From positions 36,082,045-36,146,044 of the forward strand of contig OY759221.1 in NCBI GenBank assembly GCA_963662175.1: a DNA stretch of 64,000 nt. Direction: 5' to 3'. Both the position numbers and the translations under genes were made by a program. The notes beneath the pieces are model-generated. The model saw only the letters and a program-made list of their open reading frames with translations, was not told the origin of the DNA and ran no database searches. Shown here in pieces: positions 51,861 through 61,621 of the stretch; the stretch's first letter is position 1; each line of letters starts with the position of its first letter. The DNA is from Aradus depressus. Taxonomy: Eukaryota; Arthropoda; Insecta; Hemiptera; Aradidae.

Positions 51861-52130
51861 TTATTCACCAACTTGCACTAACGTAGCTAATCTCTGAAGA
51901 CTATCTCTTTAACCAGAGATACTATCAATTTATTGAATATTGGGATTTTTGTTTATATGGAGCATGTTATTATTTTTTTTAAGGGATGAAACAGAAAATA
52001 ATTTTCATAGGGCTGGTTTATATCTGATTGTTTTCATTATCTGGAGATGTTATCAACCACAGCTGTGATGTCCTCACGTGCTTTCTGACCATTTACTGAA
52101 AATAATTTTCAGTTAAACAATTATTGTTTA
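51861..52130. other. Unassigned stretch
   Basis: No recognised feature. Confidence 0.35.
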
Positions 52131-52131
52131 T

Positions 52132-52405
52132 GTAACTTCCCCAGGATATAGGGGAAGTTATGTAAAATTATATTAATAATTAATCGGAATTTAATGTTTT
52201 CTGTCCCCTAATTCCAAAAACAAAGTATATGTGTGACTGTCAATACTATAACTCCTACTCGACACCATATTTCATATTCGTATCCATAACCTTGTTGATT
52301 TTCAGTCAAATCGATCAAAGGGAATGGGGGCCTCAATTTTAACCCGATCAAAATAGTTTTGTTGCGAGATTAGTAAAATTACTGTCGATTCACCGTCTAC
52401 TTTTT
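52132..52405 (+). repeat. Family B, deleted copy
   Basis: AACTTCCCCAGGATATAGGG, GAAGTTATGTAAAATTAT, GACTGTCAATACTATAACTC, TTTTCAGTCAAATCGATCAA, ATTCACCGTCTACTTTTTT. Both ends present, middle shortened. Confidence 0.75.
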
Positions 52406-52934
52406 TAAAATGTTTTCATTGATAAAATTAAAAAAAATTGTATATAATTTAGTATCCAATTTCGTCTCTTCAATCTTTGAAATATTCAAATATATGACTT
52501 AATAGTTCTAACAACAACAATGGAAACTTCGCTAAATGGACGAGGGGTGAACTCAAAGAGCGGAATGTAGAGTTTGATTTTGAGATTTTTTTCTTATAAC
52601 TTTAATTATGATGGAATGCTGAAAAATCGACTAGATTCGGTTGATAACCTGTAAAAAAACGAACAGGATAGACTATCGTGTCAGAGCTCTGTTTGAAACA
52701 TAAAAATTATGCCTCAATAATAACAATTTTGATTTTTGGGTTGTTCAAGGATTATATAATAATATATTCCACAGCTTTATTCTTCTCCGAATTTATTTTA
52801 GGTGTATACCTAATTTATTTTTATTTTATACATTATACAAATAATATTTCAATTATTCAAATAATTTTTTTATTATAACTTTTTTGTACACGAACTATTT
52901 ACAATTTATTTCTTAAACTTCTCTTGGATGTTCC
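52406..52934. other. Unassigned AT-rich stretch
   Basis: A 66-codon hydrophobic frame (52,678-52,878) is AT-driven and unsupported. Confidence 0.35.
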
Positions 52935-53131
52935 ACTGTTGGTTGTTTCCGGCATTCTTTCTCCAGAGGTGTCTTCTTATTTTTTCTTTGGACGATATTT
53001 CGGGACAATTACAGGTCCCTTCTTCTGTTCATAGTGACCAGAAGAAGGGACCTGTAATTGTCCCGAAATATCGTCCAAAGAAAAAATAAGAAGACACCTC
53101 TGGAGAAAGAATGCCGGAAACAACCAACAGT
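52935..53131. repeat. Perfect palindrome, 93-bp arms
   Basis: 52,935-53,027 and 53,039-53,131 are exact reverse complements over 93 bp with an 11-bp spacer (TTCATAGTGAC). Near the centre is GACCAGAAGAAGGGACC, then TTGTCCCGAAATATCGTCC, a hammerhead-like layout with CAGAAGA for CUGAAGA. A diverged single copy is at 13,421-13,475. Confidence 0.98.
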
Positions 53132-53180
53132 ATTTACAATTTATTTGCTGATCTTTAATATGAACAATTTTTATTCAACG

Positions 53181-53593
53181 ATATCGTCGGTTAAATAGTA
53201 AAGTGACATATTCCAAAACAGCTAAATTGTTCAGAACGGGCATTTAAAGTTTTGAGATGTTTTTTTTGCAATTTTCTCGAAAAGTATAACTAAATCATAT
53301 AAGTATTATATACCTTTTTATTTGCATTTTTTAACAGTCACGTCATTTATGAAACGGTTATTTATATATATAAAAACAACCCCAATAGAACATAATATGT
53401 AATTTTTCTATATAAATATGGCAGATATCACATAGTGGAAAAGTGACAAATGCGCTCTCTAGCAAAAGCAATTAAAAGCTGCATAATGACACTTTGCCAC
53501 ATAAAAATATACTGAATTCTACATCCGTTTCTTAAATAATCCGAAAAATTAAAAAATTTGGAATATGTCATTTTTCTATTTAACCGACGATAT
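53181..53593. mobile_element. MITE with 37-bp terminal inverted repeats
   Basis: ATATCGTCGGTTAAATAG at 53,181 and CTATTTAACCGACGATAT ending 53,593; over 37 bp the ends differ at two positions (also GTGACATATTCCAAA / TTTGGAATATGTCA). Interior AT-rich, no transposase frame. Family not identified. Confidence 0.9.
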
Positions 53594-53835
53594 GTACTTG
53601 AAATTTTAAGTAAAATACAAGTGAATTAATTAGCTTTACAAAAAAAAAATATAAATGTTCCACAGGTTTTCTGCATAAAGAAATCATCCAGAAATTATTT
53701 TCAACGCAACTGTGTCATATAAATGTAACTAGCAACATGGTACGAAGTAACAAAATAAAATAAAACTATTTACCATCTGTATAAGTGTGGTGTATAATAG
53801 ATTATCTATTTGACCAACAGCCAAATTAATTCATA

Positions 53836-53905
53836 GATGTGCCACTGATGATGATACAGTAGCAACAGTTGACAAACCGTTTCTAGTCCGAAATATAACT
53901 ATGAA
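53836..53905 (+). ncRNA. Degenerate hammerhead-like motif
   Basis: GTGCCACTGATGATGATACA keeps CUGAUGA (53,842-53,848), but the GAAA box reads GACA and stem II is imperfect (ACAGTAGCAACAGTT). Related to the 12.8, 15.4 and 49.1 kb copies. Confidence 0.4.
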
Positions 53906-54585
53906 AAATTTCGTCCCATTACATCTCACTCCCACTAGTACGATTTTAATTTTATTGATTGTATCATCTTCTAGATAGTGATGGAGGGAGTTTCTACCGA
54001 AACGTCTATTTGCTGCTTGATTGTATATCCCACAAAAATAAATTGGGAGAAGAATAAAGCTGGGAAAAATATATACATATATTATTAACTATTTTAAAAT
54101 ATTTTGAACTATTGCTAATAATGTAACTGGGAGTAAAATATATTAATGTATTTTTCAGTTTCTAGAAAAAGATTGTCGATGGATCTGTCGAATCTTGTTC
54201 GGATCGTGTACTATTTGTGTTATTTAACCATTTATGAGTTGACTTTTCAATTATTCAAAGCCAGTGAAACAAATGTTCTGTTGCTGTTATTCGGTTCTCC
54301 ATTAAGGATTAACTTGGAGATCCATTAGGAGCACTCTCACTTTTCTAACGAGAAAAACGTTGGACAAGGAAATAATCACTTTTACAGCCCATATTGCACT
54401 TTAAAAAGCTGATGCAACTGAAGTGCATAAAGGCGCTTATGAACACAAATATATTATATTTCTATAATTTGTTATTCGTCTATCATCTTTCATCTAGTAA
54501 AAAACAACGCGATTAACTTAATAAGAAAAGTTGATATAAAATTATGTATAGAGAGAGTATCCAATCAGATTTCAGATTCGTGACT
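53906..54585. other. Unassigned stretch
   Basis: A 60-codon frame at 54,146-54,328 without known family; otherwise nothing. Confidence 0.35.
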
Positions 54586-54587
54586 TC

Positions 54588-54860
54588 CTCCTCAGTTATA
54601 CGAAGTATAAGGGAAGTTATGTAATCGGTTAGAAATTCGAAGTTGGGGTTTAACTGAAATTTCATGTTTTCTGATCCCCTGATTCAAAAAATGAAAACTA
54701 AATCTCATGTGTGCCTGTGGGTGAGTATCGACACGAAATTTTGTGAACACAAAACCTTATAAGCACGACACCTATCAGTATTAAGCGAAATTGGCCCAAG
54801 GAAGCGTCATCAAAGGAGGGTGGGGGTTGAACTCAAAAAACCTAATAATTGTCGATGTAG
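54588..54860 (+). repeat. Family B, 5' two modules
   Basis: CAGTTATACGAAGTATAAGG, GAAGTTATGTAATCGGTTAG, TTTTCTGATCCCCTGATTC, TATCGACACGAAATTTTGTG, CTAATAATTGTCGATGTAG. Cut by the next SINE. Confidence 0.8.
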
Positions 54861-54951
54861 AGGGCGCAGGTAGCATGCTAGCGTACTGGACTCACTCAAA
54901 CCTGGCCGAGGCCCTTAGGTTTTATGGGACGTTATGCGATGGTCCCGAGCC
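54861..54951 (+). mobile_element. SINE-1 with large internal deletions
   Basis: AGGGCGCAGGTAGCATGCTA, TCACTCAAACCTGGCCGAGG, TATGGGACGTTATGCGATGG, TCCCGAGCC; runs straight into the satellite. Confidence 0.8.
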
Positions 54952-55490
54952 AAATGGAAATGGATAATTGTAAATAAAACCAAGATACGTGAATGTTGCT
55001 ACAAAAAGCGTAATAGTGTCACCGCCCTCCACTCTTCTTGTCCAGTTTAATGCATATGTACATACATACCACAAGGAAATAGAAAAGGAAAAATTGTAAA
55101 TGAAACCAAGATTATGTGAATGTTGCCACACAAAGCGTAATAGTGTCACCGCCCTCCACTCTTCTTGTCCAGTTTAATGCGTAAGCACATTCATACCACA
55201 AGAAAATAGAAATGGAAAATGGTAAATAAAACCAAGATTATGTGAATGTTGCCACACACAGCGTAATAGTGTCACCGCCCTCCACGCTTCTTGTCCAGTT
55301 TAATGCATATGAACATATATACCACAAAGAAATAGAAATGGAAAATGGTAAATAAAACCAGGATTATGTGAATGTTGCCACACACAGCGTAATAGTGTCA
55401 CCGCCCTCCACTCTTCTTGTCTAGTTTAATGCATATGTGCATACATACCACAAAGAAGAGATGTGAATGTTGCCACACAAATGTTGTGTC
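54952..55490 (+). repeat. Satellite array, monomer 126 bp, four and a bit units
   Basis: TAAAT(A/G)AAACCA recurs at 54,971, 55,097, 55,223 and 55,349, exactly 126 bp apart; each unit contains GTGAATGTTGCCACAC, AGTGTCACCGCCCTCCAC and TTGTC(C/T)AGTTTAATGC. A fifth partial unit starts at 55,461. No coding capacity conserved between units. Confidence 0.96.
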
Positions 55491-55721
55491 ACTGTCCTTC
55501 CCTTATATACCCCCTTAAGTATGGCATCTATTAATTTTCCCTCAAATCGGTTTTCATTGACTATTAGTAACTAGCAGATATCTACCCCTTCCTATTACAT
55601 CGTTGGTCAACCCTCCTAAATATTGATCCTGCATAACTATATTCTATATAAAATGTAAAGGCTCCTATTTTTGAAATTTCGCTCAGGGATGCCCTCTTCG
55701 AAAATTATAAAAGTCAATAAC

Positions 55722-55757
<36 letters not shown>

Positions 55758-55960
55758 ACGAAAAGGGGAAAAGACAATATTCATAAAAAAAGTAATCAAG
55801 AGGTGGAAGGGTGCAATAAAAGCCAGTGAAATGACATCAAATCAGTTTTATTGTCTTAATAAACAGGATCCAACGGAATTCACAGAGACACATATGAAAA
55901 GTAATAAGGCTGAATGCATAAAGCAACAGTTCACACGTTGTGCGCTCCAAGTATATTCTT
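55491..55960. other. Unassigned stretch with long poly-A
   Basis: About 29 A at 55,728-55,756. No gene seen. Confidence 0.4.
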
Positions 55961-56275
55961 ACTTCCTCTGTTCTTCAAAGTATAGGGGAAGTTATGTAAT
56001 CAGGTAAAAATTCTATGTTGAGTTATCACCGGAATTTCATATTTTCCGACCTCATCATTCCTGAAAATGAAAAAAAAAAAGTGTGTGTGTGAATCCGATA
56101 ACTCCCGATAGAATGAATGTATCGACACGAAATTTTATAAGTGTATTAAGAACGCTCTAAGGATGACAATCATTTTTAGCCAAATCGGCCAAAGAGAAGA
56201 GGGGATTATGGAGGAGACTTAACATAAAAACTAATAACTCCCGTCGTAATAACTGTGTGTACATGAAATTTCTTT

Positions 56276-57056
56276 TGAGGGCGCCGGTATACTCAGTGGA
56301 ATGCGTGCATGTTTACTGAGCTCATTGGACTCTACTGGGTTCCCAGACCCTCGGGGATCCAGGGAAACGAAGAAGCAGACCGACTAGCCAAGGAAGGTTC
56401 AAGTAAGTCTTTTATGGGGCCAGAGCCGGTGCTAGGAATATCTCGGGAGACATACCGAACCCGAATCAAAGAATGGACAGGATCTTTTGGAGCGTACATG
56501 GAGAGAAAAGACCACATGCAGACAGTCGAATATGTTCCTGGGAGGGGAGACCAGGGTTCTGAAAGACGGGATCCTGAACCTCAAAAGAAACGAGCTTAGG
56601 CAACTGACTTGAGTTCTCACAGGACATGGTCCGTTCAATAGACACCTACACACTGTGGGAGTCAAGCGCGAACGCGATTCCGCATCTTTGGTGGAGATGT
56701 AATCGCAGAGGACTTTAGAAGATTGAACTATGAGAGCATTCTCAGGTTCATTAAGGAAACTGGGAGACTGAGCACTTCATTAAGGGCTTGGTTCAGGTAG
56801 TATAAACATACATGAATATAATAAGCCCAGCGCTTCCAGGGAAGGGATAAGAGCACTGGATGCTTAGGTCCCTAGGTGGATAACACCAGCCCACCACATA
56901 TATATATACTTGCGCACGTGGTCCTTCGAATGAGACGTTAAAGCCATCTTAGGTGACGGGTAGGCAAAATTTAGTACTTCCACAGTAGAGTTGTCCACCT
57001 GAGCGACGAAAGAGCGCTCTGGTAGTTGAAGTCCGGACATGAGTAACGAACTAACT
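56276..57056 (+). mobile_element. SINE-1 inserted in family B and itself interrupted
   Basis: ACATGAAATTT at 56,261-56,271 and 57,057-57,067 is an 11-bp target duplication. Head 56,276-56,324 (GGGCGCCGGTATACTCAGTG); tail 56,918-57,056 (GTCCTTCGAATGAGACGTTA ... GTCCGGACATGAGTAACG). The part with the B box is replaced by LINE sequence. Confidence 0.85.
56325..56810 (+). pseudogene. Non-LTR ORF2 fragment: RNase H end and C-terminal domain
   Basis: Frame GLYWVPRPSGIQGNEEADRL then AKEGSS is the last RNase H motif of non-LTR ORF2 proteins (W-VPGHSGI-x-GNE-x-AD); the usual GH is RP here, so the conserved His is lost. It continues with ETYRTRIKEWTGSF, and in other frames through a broken region to EDFRRLNYESILRFIKETG. 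Frameshifts follow near 56,550-56,690, where the Cys-rich finger should be. Same family as the 24.7-24.97 kb fragment. It sits inside a SINE-1. Confidence 0.85.
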
Positions 57057-57268
57057 ACATGAAATTTTGTATTTAAATTCAATCCTCGAAAAATGGCCCC
57101 TGTTAATTTTCCAAGAAATCTTTCGATCAGACAGGGGAGACTTGAATCAAGTATATTAATACTACCGATGTAATGAATGATAATGTATAGTAGAATATAT
57201 AAAACAAAATGTATGAGGATTCGTAACTGATTACTTCGTGCTAGGGAAGTACATAGCCGGTGATTCAC

Positions 57269-58680
57269 TCGGGTTCAGAAAACATTAAACTGTACATAGA
57301 ATTACTGACCAATTACATAACTACCCCTATACTTCGTAAAACTGAGGAAGTTGTATTTAAAAAAAATCAAACTAAATTAGGCGTAGTCAAGGTCCACGCC
57401 GTAGATTTTCCGTGAAAACGTCGGGATAAAATCATGAGTTTTTCGTATTAATATGTAATTTAATTATCAATCTCTTTAATACAATGTTTATACAGAGTAG
57501 TTTGGTTTTTTAAATTCTTTTTGATGCGAGCTTTCCTCTGATTTGCGTTTTCTATAATTCCGCGCATATTTACGATTCATATGAGACATCTTTAATTTTT
57601 TTGCAATTTTCAATTTAATACCGATTTTTACATAATTTCGGCGAATATTTTTATTGTTTCACTTTGAGTCCTAGTAGTGCTCCTCAAGCTCTTTACAATG
57701 ACACCCAAATCAACGTCCTATTTAAACGCGTTATCACGCTACACTAATTTCTAATTTTACACTACGCTATTCGCAACAATCATCCGCCGGCGCCCACACT
57801 AGCCCGATAACGTCACAGGCAAAACAAACTGCACAACAAACACGTACAGACATGCTCTATCCATTGTGACCTCAACCGTTGTTATCGCATTATTAGTCTC
57901 GTAGTTATTATCGATTGAAATCTGACGGTATTTTGTAATACAAGAAATTTTGACCGGCTGCTATCACTGTGCTTAACGAGCGAATAGACGTTTTCACGTC
58001 AACATATACAATATATAAATATGTGTTACATCCTTCTGGTGTCAGATTTACTTGACGGACGATGCTCTTCGGGTAGTAACTTGCCTGGGATCACAACACA
58101 ATTTGATTATTTGAGCTTATTCGTCATTTTATTTAGGAATTGATGTGGTAAATATATAAGCAGAGATTTTAATTGGCCTTAAGCAAACAATTTAATTAAC
58201 TCGATATGAGAGTTGGGTGGATATATCAGACAGACACGCACCGATCTCCCATTCATATTTACAAAGGATTGTACTACTTTAAATATTTACATGTGAAATA
58301 GACATTATATGTATTATTTATAAATCCCTTTCGTTGTAATGCTGATACAATTTATATGGCAATTCTACAAAAAATTGCACACTCCATAAAATCTTTTATA
58401 AGGATATTAATACAATGATCTTATAATAAATCGTGTGAAGGAAGAGTTATCTTAAAGAAATACAACTATAAAATATTTTTTTAAATGGCACGTAAGAAAG
58501 TAATTATATTACTATTATATTGTATTTATTATGTATTGTTTTATTTTATCTAGACATATATTTCAGCAAACCATCGCAAGCACTTTCATACAATGTCTTG
58601 TTTGATAGCGTCATCTTGAGACAACAGGTTGAAAGGATGGTGCTATGGACATAGTGTAAGGGAATCTGAACTGAACTAAA
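57269..58680. other. Largest stretch without recognised repeats
   Basis: About 1.4 kb. 57,290-57,350 (AATTACTGACCAATTACATA, ACTGAGGAAGT) is a family B start on the minus strand. 57,600-58,100 has more balanced composition and may be unique host DNA, but no open frame, splice pattern or RNA gene could be supported. 58,280-58,310 has TGTGAAATAGACATTAT, the hammerhead-downstream motif. Confidence 0.45.
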
Positions 58681-59155
58681 TAAAATGTATCTATTTATTT
58701 ATTTATATATTTACAACGGCATAGCATTTGGTATTCCATCTGGTGAGGCCCCATGTTAGGGCGGTCCCCATATTGCGCAATATCCTTGCGCCAAAACTTA
58801 TTCGCCCTACTTGGGCCACTCGAGCCTCGGAATCCTGCCCAGGGGTATTGAGTGTCAATATTAATATTTTTTCCATGTTTCCTGGCCCTTAGCAAGTTGG
58901 GGGATGTTTAGTCTACAGGGTGTGAACCTGGCTAGTAGGGTGTATTGTGGCGTGGATAAAAACAGGTGTGGCCGTCCCCTTGTTACCCCACCACACCCCC
59001 CTCGTTTTTTCGATTTAATCTTACATCAACTCACCCCGAACACTAAGCCGCTTTTCATGGCTAATGGCATTAATGAAGGTGGAACGAAGGATTTAAACCT
59101 TCTGGTTTGTTTCAAACCTTTTTTTTTATTCTAAACCTTCAGAAAAAAAAAAAAA
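58681..59155. other. Stretch with the TTTACAACGGCATAGC repeat
   Basis: TTTACAACGGCATAGCATTT at 58,709 recurs at 25,346. Frames here (58,695-58,895 minus; 58,904-59,134 plus) have no family motif. Confidence 0.4.
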
Positions 59156-59156
59156 A

Positions 59157-59376
59157 ATCGTCGGTGAATCACCGGCAAAGTACTTCTCCAGAAAGAATTA
59201 TTAAATTGAATTTTTGCTCCCCCTCCAAAACCAGTCGATCGTTTGAGCTAAAATTCAATAGATGACTTACATAGGGACTTCAGAGACCTTAGAATTTTAT
59301 GTCGATAAATTCATTACATCGACAGTTATTAGGGTTTTTGAGTTGAGTCCTCTCCTCTAAACCCACTTTTCCCGAG
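59157..59376 (-). repeat. Family B, 3' half
   Basis: CGTCGGTGAATCACCGGCAA, ACTTCTCCAG, AGTCGATCGTTTGAGC, CGACAGTTATTAGGGTTTTT. Confidence 0.82.
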
Positions 59377-59462
59377 TTCAGAAAGCAAGGACGCTACTTT
59401 TCAGTTTCGGATCACTCTGTATGTGTGTTATATCCTTTGTTCCTTCAGAGAATCATCCAGCC

Positions 59463-59962
59463 ATTTTTCGGATTGAACGTTAAGCAATAGTCACAAGGCT
59501 ATAGCGATGTCAGGTACTCATTAATGACGAGGGATGGGGAAAATTTAGGATTTCTAATGTAGAGTCGGGCAAATAAGATATATCGAGAGCCCTCGCTCAA
59601 TTTTTGATCAATTTGGATGAAACTAGGTGCAAAATATTTGTGAAAGCTGGCTTCTTATCAGATAACTGCGGGTTTCACAATCAAGGTATTATATGCCTGT
59701 TGCAAAAAATAGCCAATATATTGAATTTGGACCACTTAAGGCCAAAATGACAACATTAGGACCACTTTTGGCCAAAATAAATATTGAATTCGTAATCAGC
59801 GACCCGAAAAACATTCATTTAAGTTGTAAAAATCCGTTAACAAAATCCGTAGACAAACAAATTAAAAATTTTCAAATTTTCGCGAGGTTTTGGTATGCTC
59901 TGATAGTAGGCGATATGACCTCGCTATTAAAGCCCGGGCACGAGTCATAATAACTAACTAGT
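59463..59962 (+). mobile_element. SINE-1 interrupted by a 320-bp segment
   Basis: 59,463-59,571 (ACGTTAAGCAATAGTCAC ... GTAGAGTCGGGCA) and 59,893-59,962 (TGCTCTGATAGTAGGCGATA ... CATAATAACTAACTA). Between them 59,572-59,892 is foreign; it includes TTGAATTCGTAATCAGCGAC and CCGAAAAACAT, close to the arm of the 44.1-45.0 kb foldback. Confidence 0.8.
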
Positions 59963-60298
59963 ATAATTTGTGTTAATTTTTACCGGAGTTTTGTTCATTT
60001 TGTGAGCTGCATGCGCCCTTCTAAACAGATAAAGTGGTTTAGATCCTGAAATAAGTTGATAAGGTTAGAAAGGGCTGGTTTGAACGGACATACCCCCCAG
60101 GATACTTGGTTTAAATCGATACAAGGGGGGAGCCTTTCCGGCCGGCAATCGTTTAATTTTCCGGCCCTTAACTTCGTGTGCACCTTAATACACTCTCCAC
60201 CTTCCCTTTTCTACCCACATCTACATATAGATCCCTCCCCTCGGGCAATTTTATATTTAAATAAAGAAATAAAAATATATAAAGAAGAAAAAAAGTTA
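59963..60298. other. Unassigned stretch
   Basis: Plus-strand frame 60,056-60,382 has no family motif. Confidence 0.35.
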
Positions 60299-60299
60299 T

Positions 60300-60960
60300 A
60301 TTTTTTTACTTTTTTAAACCTACAATATAAGGAAGTTTTGGAATCATTTGGAAAATCTGAGATCAAGTTTTCAACGGATTGAAGATTCCCTGAATACGTT
60401 TTTTGATCATTTTCGCGATGTTTGTTTTTGTGTGTGTGTGTGTGTAGTTGGTGGAGACTCTTAACTCACGAACGATTGTTGCTGAACTTGAAATTTTTGG
60501 AAAGAAGTCCCATGTGCTAACTTCAAACTCACTTGATTTTGAGTGGAAAAAATGAGAACACTTTACTTAGGGTCCTAAGTACATATTACAAGACACCGCT
60601 TATATTTATGGCTAAATCTTGTAAACATTCTAGAGAAAACTGCACGGCACATTTCATAAGAAATACAGAAAGAGGGCTCTGGTAGTAGGCGATATGACCT
60701 CGTAGTTAAAGCCCGGGCATGAGTCATAAAACCTAACCTAACCTACAATTGTTTGCAGTTCACCTGGTTTGCTAGATACGAATACATGTCGAAAAAAAAG
60801 TCCTGAAATGTCGTTTTGAAACACATATTTTTAGAAGTTTTCTTGATTTTCCCGGAATCGGTTTGTCCTATCAAATGAGTTCTTATGTCTGCAGTATGTC
60901 CTCAGATTTGAGATATGACTAAAGTTATAGCACCCGTGGACAGATATGTTATTCCAGTTT
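60300..60960 (+). repeat. Family C, long copy interrupted by a SINE-1 tail
   Basis: AACCTACAATATAAGGAAGT, ATCAAGTTTTCAACGGATTG, TTTTCGCGATGTTTG, (GT)n at 60,429-60,444, GGCTAAATCTTGTAAACATT, then after the SINE piece GATACGAATACATGTCG, TGATTTTCCCGGAATCGG, TCAGATTTGAGATATGAC. Confidence 0.75.
60672..60745 (+). mobile_element. SINE-1, last 70 bp
   Basis: GGCTCTGGTAGTAGGCGATA, TGACCTCGTAGTTAAAGCCC, GGGCATGAGTCATAAAACC. It has the consensus 3' end. Confidence 0.9.
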
Positions 60961-60997
60961 TCCATCTGTGTTACTTAGGTATGTTGTTTTCAAAATT

Positions 60998-61061
60998 ATT
61001 TTATCCGAATGCCTGATGATGAGGGCAACTTCGAAAGCCGGCTAGCTAGAATTAATAAAAT
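60998..61061 (+). ncRNA. Hammerhead ribozyme motif, best copy
   Basis: Distal stem I ATTTTAT (60,998-61,004) with ATAAAAT (61,055-61,061); internal loop; proximal GC/GC; CUGAUGA at 61,013-61,019; stem II GAGG-GCAA-CTTC (one wobble, GNRA loop) at 61,021-61,032; GAAA at 61,033-61,036; stem III AGC-CG-GCT; A at the cleavage position (61,044). All core positions of a type I hammerhead are present. The distal stem pairs differ from the 27.5 kb copy (ATTTTTTAT/ATAAAAAT) yet still match. Followed by TCTGTGAGAGATCAGACTAT and a TCACTTCTCACTACATCAAC tail seen at 28.65 kb. Confidence 0.78.
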
Positions 61062-61620
61062 CTGTGAGAGATCAGACTATAGTTGGTTTTGCAACTTGTG
61101 AAATAATCACTTCTCACTACATCAACCATCTTCATATTATCCAGAATGTCCTGTAATGGCTACATTATATATATATTTTTTTGCTTTGAATATTAGAAGG
61201 ACAGGGATGTATATTGGGAATTTAGTTGTGGTCGTGGGATTGAAAGGTAGCTTGAAAAAGGGAAATCGAAAAAAAAAAAAAAAAAAAAATGTCAAAGGGT
61301 GTAGGATCTCTCCAATTAGTGAAATAGGACGAAAAAAGTGTCTCCCTTCCTGGCAAAAGGGTTTTATCATATCTAGAGTAAACTCAGATTTCATTCTTTT
61401 TATCATTGAAAATACTGTATCCAGGTCTCATTCAGATGAAATTTCAATTATAATCCTTGTTAATGTTATTCAACAGTTGAACGTAGAGCACAGATCCTCT
61501 GCGATTGTCATTCTACAATTTTTTTTTTTTTTTTCCGTTATAATAATTGTAACGAAAAAAAAAAAAAATTAATAAATAAGAAATTATTTCTTTATCTGTT
61601 GGATCCTGGAACCTCAGAAG
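61062..61620. other. Ribozyme-element 3' part and AT-rich stretch
   Basis: 61,062-61,140 matches 28,618-28,700. A-rich runs at 61,268-61,287 and 61,555-61,568. The 138-codon plus-strand frame (61,156-61,572) crosses both poly-A/T runs and is not convincing. Confidence 0.45.
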
Positions 61621-61621
61621 G

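Larger units (their letters stand above)
55970..57268 (+). repeat. Family B, interrupted by a SINE/LINE nest
   Basis: Left part 55,970-56,271 (GTTCTTCAAAGTATAGGGG ... GTGTACATGAAATTT), right part 57,057-57,268 (ACATGAAATTTTGTATTT ... CGGTGATTCACTCGGG). The parts are continuous once the nest and one target-duplication copy are removed. Confidence 0.85.

Noticed and set aside
53021..53060. CCAGAAGAAGGG...GTCCCGAAATATCGTCC as an active hammerhead
   Set aside because: The core reads CAGAAGA instead of CUGAAGA and proximal stem I does not pair; kept only as a possible relative.
54952..55490. CRISPR-like array
   Set aside because: Units are directly adjacent 126-bp monomers with no spacer/repeat alternation, in a eukaryotic context.
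58580..58640. Hammerhead candidate TCTTGAGACAACAGGTTGAAAGG
   Set aside because: No CUGANGA box and no stem II.
61156..61572. 138-codon plus-strand frame
   Set aside because: Runs through poly-A and poly-T tracts; Lys- and Phe-run composition, no domain.
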